Shown here in pieces: positions 36,563 to 45,989 of a stretch of DNA of 64,000 bases; position 1 is the stretch's first letter, and every line of letters starts with the position of its first letter. The notes below the pieces were generated by a model. The model saw only the letters and a program-made list of their open reading frames with translations. It searched no databases and was not told where the DNA came from. Position numbers and translations under genes: made by a program. Source of the stretch: Nocardia harenae NBRC 108248 (GTDB lineage: Bacteria; Actinomycetota; Actinomycetes; Mycobacteriales; Mycobacteriaceae); assembly GCF_001612885.1 (NCBI RefSeq), contig NZ_BDBH01000001.1, positions 186,001-250,000 on the forward strand. The letters are read 5' to 3'.

Positions 36563-38137
36563 ATGCCGATCAACGCGGGCACACTCGTCGGCGGCTACCG
36601 CGTGATCCGGGTGCTCGGTGCCGGCGGTATGGGCACGGTGTACCTGGCGAAGCACCCCACGCTGCCCCGAACCGACGCGCTGAAGGTGCTCAGCGCCGAG
36701 CTCTCCACCGACCGCGAGTTCCGTGCCCGCTTCGAGCGCGAGGCGAACCTGGCCGCCGGGCTGGACCACCCGAATATCGTCTCGGTGTACAACCGAGGCG
36801 AGGAGGCCGGGCAGCTCTGGATCGCCATGCAGTACGTGGACGGCACCGATGCGGGCGCGGAGCTGGCGCGGGTCGGCCACGGGCTGGGGCCGCAGCGGGC
36901 CCTGCACATCCTGGCCGAGGTCGGCAAGGGGCTGGACTACGCACACCGGCGCGGGCTGCTGCACCGCGACATCAAGCCGGCCAACTTCCTGCTCGCCACC
37001 CCGGAGGACGGCGAGGAGCGAGTGCTGCTCACCGATTTCGGGGTGGCCAAGTCGACCGACGACGCGAACGAGTTGACCCAGACCGGGAACTTCCTCGCCA
37101 CCATCGCGTACGCGGCGCCGGAGCAGCTGGCGGGCATGCCGCTCGACCACCGGGCCGATCTGTACAGCCTGGCCTGCTCCTTCTTCAAGCTGCTGACCGG
37201 GCGCAATCCGTATCCGGGAAATCAGCCCGCGCTGGTGATGATGGGGCATCTGCATCAGCCGCCGCCGCGGGCGACCGAGGTGAATCCGGCGCTGCCGCAT
37301 GCCATCGACCATGTCTTCGCGCGGGCGATGGCGAAGGAGCCGACCGAACGCTTCGCGAACTCCAGGGAGTTCGCCGAGGCGACCGCCGCCGCACTGAGCG
37401 GCCGCGGGTTCAGCCCGGCGCCCGCAGCGTACCGGGCGCCGCAGCAGCCTAGCTACGGGTACCCGACCGATCCGCGCGGCGAGGTGTCGACGGAGTCGGG
37501 GGTCGCCACGGTGCGCGCCGATGCGCCGAAACGGCGCAGGGGCGTCGCGCTCGGGGCGGTCGCGGCGCTGGTCGTGGCAGCGGCGGCCGCGGGCGGGGTG
37601 TGGGCACTGAACCGCGGCAGCGATCCGGACGAGCAGGCGGTGGCAGCAGCGACCTCCACGGTGACCGCGGTGGCCGCGCCGACCTCGATCGAGCAGGCGC
37701 GGCAGGAGAACCCGGCGTTCGAGGGCAAACCGATTGCCCTGGCCCGGTTCTCCGGCGACAAGGACGAGACGGGCTCCGGCGTCCAGATGTATCTGACGCC
37801 GAGTCCGCAAACCGATTTCCTGTCCGGGCTCGGGCTGGTCTACAACCCTTCTTATGCCAAAGAGGGCGACGAACCCTCACCGCGAAAAATCACGTACACC
37901 GCCGAGTACGATATGCCGCGCAATATCACGGAGGGCTATGTGATCGTCGCGCGCAACGACAAGAAGGCGGGTGGCGGCGGCCTGCTCGGGCTGCCGGTCG
38001 CGATGACTCAGCTCGAGGCGACGGTGATCGTCGTCGATGATCCCGCGCTCATCACGGCACTCGATACCTGGACGCCGAATTCGGAACAGGTGCTGCTGTC
38101 GAAGCTCGTTCCGATACTGAAATCCCGCATCAAGTAG
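36563..38137 (+). CDS. Membrane Ser/Thr protein kinase, PknB family
   Basis: This 524-residue kinase has the Hanks motifs: GAGGMGTVY loop (20-27), Lys41, catalytic HRDIKPAN (Asp136), DFG (158-160), APEQ after the activation loop, and DLYSLACSFFKLLTG. A proline-rich juxtamembrane linker, a basic KRRRG and a membrane helix (about 337-360) follow. The extracellular domain of about 160 residues has no PASTA repeats. Its sequence (PSPRKITYTAEYDMPRNITE) resembles a secreted ligand- or lipid-binding fold of unknown type. AGGAGG precedes the ATG. It closes the lipoprotein run and precedes the ESX-4 genes; FHA proteins at 31196 and 26920 are plausible substrates or readers. Confidence 0.95.
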   Translation: MPINAGTLVGGYRVIRVLGAGGMGTVYLAKHPTLPRTDALKVLSAELSTDREFRARFEREANLAAGLDHPNIVSVYNRGEEAGQLWIAMQYVDGTDAGAELARVGHGLGPQRALHILAEVGKGLDYAHRRGLLHRDIKPANFLLATPEDGEERVLLTDFGVAKSTDDANELTQTGNFLATIAYAAPEQLAGMPLDHRADLYSLACSFFKLLTGRNPYPGNQPALVMMGHLHQPPPRATEVNPALPHAIDHVFARAMAKEPTERFANSREFAEATAAALSGRGFSPAPAAYRAPQQPSYGYPTDPRGEVSTESGVATVRADAPKRRRGVALGAVAALVVAAAAAGGVWALNRGSDPDEQAVAAATSTVTAVAAPTSIEQARQENPAFEGKPIALARFSGDKDETGSGVQMYLTPSPQTDFLSGLGLVYNPSYAKEGDEPSPRKITYTAEYDMPRNITEGYVIVARNDKKAGGGGLLGLPVAMTQLEATVIVVDDPALITALDTWTPNSEQVLLSKLVPILKSRIK

Positions 38138-38148
38138 AACTCCGGCCG

Positions 38149-38184
38149 CTGGGTGTTCGCGCGCTCGTGCTCGCGAACACCCAG
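38149..38184. terminator. Bidirectional terminator between kinase and esx genes
   Basis: CTGGGTGTTCGCG at 38149-38161 pairs perfectly with 38172-38184 around a ten-base loop. The kinase and the esx genes converge here. Confidence 0.8.
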
Positions 38185-38198
38185 CTGGGCGCGAGAGA

Positions 38199-38486
38199 TC
38201 AGCCCAGGATCATCGAGGCGTTCTTGCCGTCGGTCGCGATCGCGGCCGCGAGCGCCTGCTGGGTGGCCTTGATCAGCTGGGTCATGGCGTCCTGGGTATC
38301 GGTGAACTCGTTGTTCCAGCGGTTCTGCACCTCCTGGAAGGTGCTGGCGGCGCCGGACTCCCAGGCGCCGGCGAGCTTGCTCGACGCGTCCCGGATGCCC
38401 TGGTCCTGGGTCTGCAGGTCCTGAGCGGCCTTCTGCAGGTCGGCGATGGTCTGCTCGATCTTCGCCCTGTTGTAATAGATATCCAC
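38199..38486 (-). CDS. esxT: WXG100-family protein, EsxT-like
   Basis: This 95-residue helical hairpin protein has the turn GAWESGAASTF, where the Trp is followed by Glu-Ser-Gly instead of the usual X-Gly. The second helix is rich in Gln/Asn (QEVQNRWNNEFTDTQ). No signal peptide and no clear YXXXD/E tail. It is the second gene of an esx pair, 33 bases after the EsxU-like gene, matching esxU-esxT order in mycobacterial ESX-4. The GTG at 38486 has GGGGAGA upstream. The paralogue assignment is by position. Confidence 0.83.
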   Translation of the reverse strand: MDIYYNRAKIEQTIADLQKAAQDLQTQDQGIRDASSKLAGAWESGAASTFQEVQNRWNNEFTDTQDAMTQLIKATQQALAAAIATDGKNASMILG

Positions 38487-38519
38487 GATGGTCTCCCCTG
38501 TGAGTGAGTGCGGCGGGCG

Positions 38520-38819
38520 CTAGACGTTGAGGTTGAAGCTGGGCGCGGATTCCTCTTCCGTCTGCCCGTACTGCTTGTTCGCCTCGTGCAGCTTGACGGT
38601 CATCTCGTCGAGCAGCGTGTTCAGCCGGCGGCCCTCGTCGTTCCAGCGCACCGAGGCGGACTCGAAGGCACCGTTCGCGGTGCCGCGCCAGCCGTCGCGG
38701 GCGGAATCGACGATGGTCTGGATCCGGCTCAGCGTGGCCCGCATCCCGCTGACGACGGCCTCGACATCGGCCGTGGCCTGCCGGGCGCGGCCCTGATCAA
38801 TACCAACAATGTCGGACAT
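38520..38819 (-). CDS. esxU: WXG100-family protein, EsxU-like
   Basis: This 99-residue WXG100 protein has the canonical turn DGWRGTANGAF (Trp44-Arg-Gly46) between two helices. A C-terminal YGQTE (Tyr84 to Glu88) fits the YXXXD/E type VII export signal. It is expected to form a heterodimer with the EsxT-like protein and to be exported by the EccC motor encoded upstream. The ATG at 38819 has GAGAGG about ten bases upstream. The assignment to EsxU is by gene order. Confidence 0.85.
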   Translation of the reverse strand: MSDIVGIDQGRARQATADVEAVVSGMRATLSRIQTIVDSARDGWRGTANGAFESASVRWNDEGRRLNTLLDEMTVKLHEANKQYGQTEEESAPSFNLNV

Positions 38820-38945
38820 TCCGAATTACCTCTCGCTTGAGTTGGACCAGACCGTCGCCGGGCGAGGTGGTCGATCCCCTACATATGTGTTGGACGCGGT
38901 ATGCGCCTCATCGGTTCCCATGTTCTCCCCCCGGTTCCGACACCG

Positions 38946-40307
38946 TCAGGGACGAACGGTCAGTGACCGCGCCACTTCCTCGCATGCGGCCTGAACTGTG
39001 TCCCACCTCCCCCTTTCGTACTGACACCCGATGCCCGCCTGGACACCGCGGTCGACGATGACGTGCCACCCGACTGCGGACCCATCCCCCGGAAACTCGT
39101 CGTAGGCGAGGCCAGGGCGGTCACCGAGCACGACGTCTCGTTGCACGTTACCGAATCGGCCGGGTTCGGCGCGAGAGATCTTCGATTGCAGGTCACGTGC
39201 GACGTCCTCGGCGCCCGCGCCGGCGGCGAGCACGGACTGGGTGACGGTGATCCTGGCGCGTGCCCCGGAATCCGGTGTGAGGACGAGCCGTTCCGGGTCG
39301 GCGGCGGCCGCGGGGCGCCAGCCGGACGGGACGGTGACGCTGACGCGGCCCGCTTCGGCCGTGGTGGCGGGCGTCGTCGGCGCCGGGCGGGAGGCGCCGG
39401 GGAGGGCGGGGCTGTCGGCGACCGAGCCGTCGGCGGGGGCGCGCAGCAGGGTGGCGGCTGCGACGGCGGCGGCCGCGGCAAGCGCCACGAAGACCACGGC
39501 CGCGGCGATGACCAGCGGGGAGCGGCTCCGCGGCGGCTGCCTGCGGGCCCTGAGGTTGGCGCCGATGGTCGCCTGCACGTCCATGGCCTGCCTGCCTGGG
39601 AGGGCGGGGGCGCGGCCGGGGGTGGCGCGGCGGGTGTCGGACCAGACGGCCTTGGCGATCTCGCGGCCGGAGAGCGCGATCACCTCGGGGACGAAGGCGG
39701 GGGTTGCCAGGTGCTGGCGGAGCAGGTCGCCCAGCTCGGGGTCGGCGGCACCGACGACGAGCACGGCGTGCGGGGCGTGGTCGTCGAGCACGCGGTCGGC
39801 GAGTTCGGCCAATCGCTCGGCGGTCGCCGGGGCGGGTCCGAGGTCGCCCGCGCCGAGCGTCGGCTCGTGTTCGCAGGCGACGACGGTGGATTCGACGCCG
39901 TCGCAGTCGACCAGCGCGACGGTGCAGGAGAGCGCGGTGAACTCGACGACGAGCACGCTGGCCCTGGTGAGCGCCCGGCTGCGCAGGTAGTGCTCGGCGG
40001 CGATGTGCGCGGTCGGCACGGCGGCGACATCGGCCGCGACGCCGGGCAGCAGGCCGCTCAGCGCGTGCTCCAGCGCGGGGGCGCCCCACTGGGCGGGGTG
40101 CGCCACCGCGACGGCGGCGATGGGCAGCGTGGTGCCGCGGCGCTCGGCGTCCCGGCGCAGCTCGCCCGCGAGCGGGCCGCCGGGGTCGCCCGCGGGCGCG
40201 GGGAGCCCGTCCAGGGTGACGTTCCACTCCACGGCGCCGCGCGGGTCGGGACCCACCACGGCGTGCAGGTCGTCACCATCGATGTGCAGTGCGACCGTCG
40301 GGCTCAT
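38946..40307 (-). CDS. Type VII secretion-associated protein, Rv3446c family
   Basis: This is a 453-residue protein. The N-terminal part (about 1-250) has actin-like features (VALHIDGDDLHAVVG, SVLVVEFTALSCTVALVD, HAVLVVGAADPELGDLL). A basic stretch RARRQPPRSRS and one membrane helix (about 285-308) follow. The external C-terminal domain (about 345-453) matches the ESX-4-specific family: VSVTVPSGWRPAAAADPERL and the ending QYERGRWDTVQAACEEVARS. The stop of eccC overlaps its ATG (ATGA), and the esx pair follows. Position and architecture equal Rv3446c of M. tuberculosis ESX-4; the role is unknown. Confidence 0.9.
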   Translation of the reverse strand: MSPTVALHIDGDDLHAVVGPDPRGAVEWNVTLDGLPAPAGDPGGPLAGELRRDAERRGTTLPIAAVAVAHPAQWGAPALEHALSGLLPGVAADVAAVPTAHIAAEHYLRSRALTRASVLVVEFTALSCTVALVDCDGVESTVVACEHEPTLGAGDLGPAPATAERLAELADRVLDDHAPHAVLVVGAADPELGDLLRQHLATPAFVPEVIALSGREIAKAVWSDTRRATPGRAPALPGRQAMDVQATIGANLRARRQPPRSRSPLVIAAAVVFVALAAAAAVAAATLLRAPADGSVADSPALPGASRPAPTTPATTAEAGRVSVTVPSGWRPAAAADPERLVLTPDSGARARITVTQSVLAAGAGAEDVARDLQSKISRAEPGRFGNVQRDVVLGDRPGLAYDEFPGDGSAVGWHVIVDRGVQAGIGCQYERGRWDTVQAACEEVARSLTVRP

Positions 40308-43300
40308 CGGTCCCGGCTCCAGGCGGCCTGGAAGAGGCCGGTGCCGGAGCGGCCGACCAGGGTGCCGCGGCCCGGCGGCTGCTCGCTCGGGCGCACGGTG
40401 CCGAAGAGCTGGCCCTCGTCCCGGTTGCCGCTCATGATCAGGCCGGTGGTGCCGACGTCCTTCATCCGGGAGATCACCGGTTCGAAGAGCGAGCGCGAGG
40501 CGCCGCCGGCGCGGCGGGCGAGCACCAGGTGGAAGCCGATGTCCTTGGCGTGCGCCAGGTACTCCACGATCGGCGCGAGCGGGCTGCCCGCCGAGGTGAC
40601 CACCAGGTCGTAGTCGTCGACGACCAGGAAGAGCTCGGGGCCGGTCCACCAGGAGCGGTCGCGCAGCTGCTGCTGGGTGACGTCCGGGCCTGGCATCCGG
40701 CTCTTCAGGATCTTGGCCAGCTCGCCGGACATGCCGGAGAGCATGGCTTCCGACGGCGCGTACCCGGCCAGGTGCTCGCCGTCGACCAGCCCGAGCATGG
40801 TGCGCCGGTAGTCGCCGAGGATGATCTTCGCCTGCACCGGCGCGTTCGACTCGACCACGCCCTGGCAGATCACCCGGAGCAGGTTGGTCTTGCCGCACTC
40901 GCTGTCGCCGAACACCAGGAAGTGCGGCTGCTCGCCGAAGTCGAGGAAGACCGGCGCCAGCTCGGACTCGTTGAGCCCGATGGGCACCCGCAGGTTGGTG
41001 CCCTGCTGGTCCGGGGTGCGCGGCCAGCCGGGCAGCGCGCGGACCAGGTCGTCCCGGTCGAACCGCTCCGGCAGCATGCGCACCCGCGGCGCGGGGCGGC
41101 CCGGGTTGCGCGCGGCGATCCGCTCGACCGCGGCGGCGACGCCGGGGCCCAGGTCGTCGGTGGCCGGGCTGCCGTCGATCCGGGGCAGCGCGGTGAGCAT
41201 GTGCAGCCCCTCCGGCGTCATGCCGCGGCCCGGCCGCCCCTGCGGGACCAGCGCGGCCAGCTTGCGGCCGAAGTCGGAGTCCATGGGGTCGCCGAGCCGC
41301 AGCTCGATGCGGGTGCCGATCTGGTCCTTGAGCGCGGGCCGCGCCTCCATCCAGCGGGAGAGCGTGACCACCACGTGCACGCCGTAGGAGAGCCCCTGCC
41401 CGGCCAGGTTCATCACGACCTGCTCGAGCGCCTCGAAATCCTGGCGGATCGAGCCGAAGCCGTCGATGACCAGGAAGACGTCGCCGAAGGCGTCGTCGTG
41501 CGCACCGGCCGCGGCCGGGCTGCTGGCCGGATCCATGGCGCGCAGCCGCCGGTACTCGGTCATGGACTCGATGCCGAGCTGGCGGAAGCGCAGCTCCCGG
41601 TGCCGGACGATGGTGGTCATCTCGGCGACGGTGCGCCGCACCTTGTCCACGTCGAGCCGACCGGCGACCGAGCCGACGTGCGGCAGCCCCTGCAGCCCGG
41701 TGAGCGTGCCGCCGCCGAAGTCGAGGCAGTAGAACTGCACCTGCTCGGCGGTGTGGGTGAGCGCGAGCGCCATGATCATGGCGCGCACCGCGGTCGACTT
41801 GCCGGACTGCGGGCCGCCGACCACCGCGACATTGCCGCGGGCGCCGGAGAGGTCGACGAGGAACGGGTCGCGGCGCTGGTCGTAGGGGCGGTCAACGATG
41901 CCGATCGGCGCGCGCAGCGCGGCCACCGCCGAGTACTCGCCGGTGAGGATGGAGCGCGGCACCAGCTGGTCGAGGGTGGGCGCCGCGTCCAGCGGCGGCA
42001 GCCAGATCTCGTGCGCGGGCCTGCCGTGGCCGCTGATCCGGGAGACCAGCATCTCCAGGTCGGAGAGGCGCTCGCCCTCCTCGCCCGGCTCCGGATCGGC
42101 GTTCACCCGCACCGGGAGCGGGATCCGGTCCACCGGGCGGAAGTCGACGTGCGCGGCGGTGAACTGCCGCGCGGTGACGTCGATATCGCCGCCGGCGACC
42201 CCCGCCTGGGTCACCTCGCGCTGCGGGCCGCCGCCGACGTACGGGCCGGAGACGTAGGAGGCCTGGAAGCGCTGGATCTCGCCGGAGTCGGCTTTGAGGT
42301 AGCCGCCGCCGGGGTTGTTCGGCAGGTTGTAGGCGTCCGGCACGCCGAGCACCTGGCGGGACTCGTTCGCGGAGAAGGTCTTCAGCCCGATCCGGTAGGA
42401 GAGGTGGCTCTCCAGCCCCTTGAGCTTGCCCTCCTCCAGCCGCTGCGAGGCGAGCAGCAGGTGCACGTGCAGCGAGCGGCCGAGCCTGCCGATCATGACG
42501 AAGAGCTCGGCGAAGTCCGGGTGCTGGGTGAGCAGCTCGGAGAATTCGTCGAGCACGACGAAGAGCGCGGGCAGCGGGTCCAGGTCGGCGCCCGCGGCCC
42601 TTGCCTTCTCGTACTCCGAGACATTGACGAAGTTGCCCGCGGCGCGCAGCACCTCCTGGCGGCGGTTCATCTCACCGGCCAGGGCGTCCTTCATGCGGTC
42701 GACGAGGTCGGCCTCCTCCTCCAGGTTGGTGATGACCGCCGCGACGTGCGGCACGCCGTCCAGCCCGAGGAAGGTGGCGCCGCCCTTGAAGTCGACGAGC
42801 ACCAGGTTCAGCTGGTCCGGGGAGTGCGTAGCGAGCAGGGAGAGCACCAGCGTGCGCAGGAACTCGGACTTGCCGGAGCCGGTGGCGCCGATGCAGAGGC
42901 CGTGCGGACCCATGCCGTTCTCCGCGGCCTCCTTGATGTCCAGCTCCACCGGCAGCCCGTCGGCGCCGATGCCGAAGGGCACCCGCAGCCGCTCCCTGCC
43001 GTAGCGCGGGCGCCACGCCTGCTCGGGGTTGAAGGCACCGAGATCGCCGAGGCTCATGAGCTGCGACCAACTGGAGATGGCCTCGGTGTCGTCCACCTCG
43101 ACATCGCTGCTGCGCTGGGTGGCGGCCCGGTACGGCGCCAGCCTGCGCGCCACCTGCTGCGCCTGCTGCACGCTGATCCGGTCGATCAGGGCGAAGCGCT
43201 CCTGGTTGCCGGTGGCGCCGCGGCCGGTGCACTCGCCGTTCTCCACGATCATCTTGATGCCGCGGGAGATCGCGAGCCGCGGCGCGTAGCCGCACAGGTC

Positions 43301-44338
43301 GATGAGGGTGACGCCCTCGTACCCGGATTCGCGCAGCTGCTCCTCCTCGGCCTCGAGCAGCCCGCCGTCCACGACGAGCACGATGTGCACCATGTTCGGG
43401 TTGGCCGGCTGGTTGCGCGAGTAGCGCACGCGGTTCGCCAGCAGCGGCTGCAGCCCGGCGGTGGCCTCGCGGATGGAGCCGAAGAACATGCGCTGGGTGC
43501 CGATGCCGTCCTGCGCGTCCGGGTGCTGGGTGTGCGGGAGCCACTTGGTCCACTCCCACTCGCGCGCGGTGTCCGGGCCCGCGACGATGGCGATCAGCAC
43601 CTGGTCGGGGGCCTGGAACATGGCCAGCTGCACCAGCATCGCGCGGGTCATGTCCCTGGCCTCGGCGCGGTCGCCGTCCAGCGCGATGGTGGCGAAGCCC
43701 TTCACCGCGATGGCGGTGGGCAGATCGGGCACGGTGGAGTGGGCGCGGACGAAGCGGCGCAGCGAGACCGCGGCGATCGGCTCCAGCTCCTCCACCGGGC
43801 CGGTCTCCGGGGCGACCAGCCGGGTGGCCAGCCGCTGCCCGCCGAGCCCGATCCTGGCGTGGCAGAAGTCCTTGTCCCCCGCGCGCCGCTCCCACATGCG
43901 GCTGGTGCCCGCCAGCATCCAGACCAGCTCGGGCTCCGGGTGGCTCCACTCCACGGCCGAGCGCTGCTGCGCGGCGGTCTCGTTCACGTCCCGGCGCACC
44001 TGGTCGAGGTAGCGCAGGTAATCCTTGCGGTCCTCGTTCGCCTCGGCCGCCTTCTGGCCCTTGCCACCCCCCTGACCGGCGAACATGCCCGCCATCGAGA
44101 GCAGCATCATGAGCGGGAACATCAGGCTCATGGGGTTCGAGGCGATGCCGCCGCCCTGCGTGAAGAGCAGCGCCATCATGCCGACCATGCCGATCACCAT
44201 GACCACCGGCATCAGCTTGAGCAGCAGGTTTCCCGGTGTGACGCGCGGGATCTCGGGCGGCGGCTGCAGCGTGACCTCGCCGCCGGGCGTGCGCGGCATC
44301 TCGCGGCGGGCACGCCGCTGGAACCTGACCGTGCTCAT
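40304..44338 (-). CDS. eccC: Type VII secretion ATPase EccC (ESX-4 type)
   Basis: This 1344-residue FtsK/SpoIIIE-type motor is the energy source and substrate receptor of the ESX channel. Two membrane helices lie at about 38-60 and 68-88. Three ATPase domains follow with intact P-loops: GATGSGKSE (Lys490), GGPQSGKST (Lys847) and GDSECGKTN (Lys1150). VLDEFSELL (about 595) is the Walker B of domain 1. It is a single fused chain, not the split Ca/Cb form of ESX-1. It diverges from eccD, with a 184-base promoter region between, and overlaps the Rv3446c-like gene at its end. Confidence 0.97.
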   Translation of the reverse strand: MSTVRFQRRARREMPRTPGGEVTLQPPPEIPRVTPGNLLLKLMPVVMVIGMVGMMALLFTQGGGIASNPMSLMFPLMMLLSMAGMFAGQGGGKGQKAAEANEDRKDYLRYLDQVRRDVNETAAQQRSAVEWSHPEPELVWMLAGTSRMWERRAGDKDFCHARIGLGGQRLATRLVAPETGPVEELEPIAAVSLRRFVRAHSTVPDLPTAIAVKGFATIALDGDRAEARDMTRAMLVQLAMFQAPDQVLIAIVAGPDTAREWEWTKWLPHTQHPDAQDGIGTQRMFFGSIREATAGLQPLLANRVRYSRNQPANPNMVHIVLVVDGGLLEAEEEQLRESGYEGVTLIDLCGYAPRLAISRGIKMIVENGECTGRGATGNQERFALIDRISVQQAQQVARRLAPYRAATQRSSDVEVDDTEAISSWSQLMSLGDLGAFNPEQAWRPRYGRERLRVPFGIGADGLPVELDIKEAAENGMGPHGLCIGATGSGKSEFLRTLVLSLLATHSPDQLNLVLVDFKGGATFLGLDGVPHVAAVITNLEEEADLVDRMKDALAGEMNRRQEVLRAAGNFVNVSEYEKARAAGADLDPLPALFVVLDEFSELLTQHPDFAELFVMIGRLGRSLHVHLLLASQRLEEGKLKGLESHLSYRIGLKTFSANESRQVLGVPDAYNLPNNPGGGYLKADSGEIQRFQASYVSGPYVGGGPQREVTQAGVAGGDIDVTARQFTAAHVDFRPVDRIPLPVRVNADPEPGEEGERLSDLEMLVSRISGHGRPAHEIWLPPLDAAPTLDQLVPRSILTGEYSAVAALRAPIGIVDRPYDQRRDPFLVDLSGARGNVAVVGGPQSGKSTAVRAMIMALALTHTAEQVQFYCLDFGGGTLTGLQGLPHVGSVAGRLDVDKVRRTVAEMTTIVRHRELRFRQLGIESMTEYRRLRAMDPASSPAAAGAHDDAFGDVFLVIDGFGSIRQDFEALEQVVMNLAGQGLSYGVHVVVTLSRWMEARPALKDQIGTRIELRLGDPMDSDFGRKLAALVPQGRPGRGMTPEGLHMLTALPRIDGSPATDDLGPGVAAAVERIAARNPGRPAPRVRMLPERFDRDDLVRALPGWPRTPDQQGTNLRVPIGLNESELAPVFLDFGEQPHFLVFGDSECGKTNLLRVICQGVVESNAPVQAKIILGDYRRTMLGLVDGEHLAGYAPSEAMLSGMSGELAKILKSRMPGPDVTQQQLRDRSWWTGPELFLVVDDYDLVVTSAGSPLAPIVEYLAHAKDIGFHLVLARRAGGASRSLFEPVISRMKDVGTTGLIMSGNRDEGQLFGTVRPSEQPPGRGTLVGRSGTGLFQAAWSRDR

Positions 44339-44522
44339 CGACTGCGTCCCCCATCTTCGCCGGCCGCGGCAGAGCCTCGGTATGGAGGCCACGGCTGACA
44401 TGTCGTACAGTTCGACCTGCATTCTGCTGGGCGGAGGGTGGGTTCGCAAGCTGCTGCCCGGGGGCCTTCCCCAGCGTATGGCCTGCGAAAACACGACTTG
44501 GACGACGAAGTTGGGGGACAGC

Positions 44523-45989
44523 GTGACGCACACGCGGCTCGGACACATCGACGAGGACTCCTCGCGCGGCATCGTGCGCGCGCCTGACCTCGCACGGGTC
44601 ACCATCCTGGCGAAGCACACCCAGGTGGACATGGCGATTCCGGTCGACGTCCCGGTGGCGCTGGTCATCCCGAGCGTGGTCGACATGGTCGCGCAGCACA
44701 GCCGCAGCAATGAGTTCGACAACGAGGGCGAGCGCTTCGAGCCCGCCGAGTGGGTGCTGGCCCGGATCGGCCACCCGCCCTTCTCCAACTCGCTGAGCCT
44801 GGGCGAGCACGGGGTCCGCGACGGCGAGCTGCTCATGCTGGAGAGCGCCTCGCACACCGCGCCGACCCCGCTCTTCGACGACATCATGTACAACGTCGCG
44901 ATCGCCGACGCCAACCACTTCCGCGGCTGGACCCCGCGCACCGCCCGGCTCACCGGCTCGGTGCTCGCGGCGCTGACCATGCTGGTCGGCTGCCTCGGGC
45001 TGCTGCTCGCGCCGGATGCCATGCCGGTCTGGGTGAGCGGCTCCATCGCGCTGGTGGTGGCGATCCTGCTGGTGGTGGCCGGCATGGTGCTGAGCCGGAT
45101 GTACGGCGACACCGCGGCCGCGCTGGTCCTCGCCGGGTGTGCGCTGCCGCCCGCGTTCAGCGCGGGCATGCTCTACGTCCCCGACCACTACGGCTGGGCG
45201 CACGTGCTGCTCGGCTCGGTGCTGCTCGGGGCAGCCGCGGTGCTGGCATGGCGGGTCACCGGCGTCGGACTCGGCCTCTTCATCGGAGCGGCGACGCTGG
45301 CGGTGTTCGCCGCGCCCGCCGCCATGGTCGGGCTGCTCACCGAGCATCCGGTGCGGGCCATCGGGGCGGTGCTCGCGGCGGCCGCGCTCGGCGGGCTCTC
45401 GCTGGCGCCGCGGGTCTCCATGTTGCTCGCCAAGCTGCCGCTGCCGCCGGTGCCGTCGCCGGGCACCCCGATCGACCCGACCGAGGACGACCCGGACGAT
45501 CACCGCGCGCTGCCGACCATGGAGGTGCTGCGCGCCAAGTCGGAGCGGGCCAGGATGTACCTGGCCGGGCTGGTCACCGCGACCACGCTGGTCACGGTGG
45601 CGGGAGCGCTGGCGGCGGCCGATCCGGAGGCGGAGACGCCGTACTGGCAGGGGATCGCGCTCTCCCTGGTCTGCGCGGTGGTGCTGGCCTTCCGCAGCCG
45701 CACCTACGCCGGGGCCGAGCAGGCGGTGGTGCTGATCGCGGGCGGCGCGGGGATCGCGCTGGCCATGCTGATCGGGATGGCGATCGAGATGGAGCAGCCG
45801 CTGGTGGTCTTCGGTGCGGCCATGCTGCTGCTGGTGGCGGCGCTGGTGCTCGGCATGGTGGTGCCGAACCAGACGGCGACGCCGCCCATGCGGCGCGCGG
45901 TGGAGCTGCTGGAGTACGCCTTCGTGGCCGCGGTGCTGCCGCTGGTCTTCTGGGTGGCGGAGCTCTACGCCCTCGTCCGCGGGCTGTGA
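44523..45989 (+). CDS. eccD: Type VII secretion membrane protein EccD
   Basis: This is a 488-residue EccD. The cytosolic ubiquitin-like domain (about 1-115) has LARVTILAKHTQVDMAIPVD and HGVRDGELLML. About eleven membrane helices follow from residue 140 (TGSVLAALTMLVGCLGLLL onward). The loop between the helix blocks (IDPTEDDPDDHRALPTMEVL) is acidic. EccD dimers line the ESX pore. The GTG at 44523 is chosen by domain alignment. The 3' end (45969-45989) is copied at 46041-46061, at the mycP start. Confidence 0.95.
   Translation: MTHTRLGHIDEDSSRGIVRAPDLARVTILAKHTQVDMAIPVDVPVALVIPSVVDMVAQHSRSNEFDNEGERFEPAEWVLARIGHPPFSNSLSLGEHGVRDGELLMLESASHTAPTPLFDDIMYNVAIADANHFRGWTPRTARLTGSVLAALTMLVGCLGLLLAPDAMPVWVSGSIALVVAILLVVAGMVLSRMYGDTAAALVLAGCALPPAFSAGMLYVPDHYGWAHVLLGSVLLGAAAVLAWRVTGVGLGLFIGAATLAVFAAPAAMVGLLTEHPVRAIGAVLAAAALGGLSLAPRVSMLLAKLPLPPVPSPGTPIDPTEDDPDDHRALPTMEVLRAKSERARMYLAGLVTATTLVTVAGALAAADPEAETPYWQGIALSLVCAVVLAFRSRTYAGAEQAVVLIAGGAGIALAMLIGMAIEMEQPLVVFGAAMLLLVAALVLGMVVPNQTATPPMRRAVELLEYAFVAAVLPLVFWVAELYALVRGL

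Noticed and set aside
40289..44398. A 1369-codon plus-strand open frame
   Set aside because: It is exactly antisense to eccC, whose three P-loops are intact. The translation is Val/Gly/Arg/His-rich shadow sequence.
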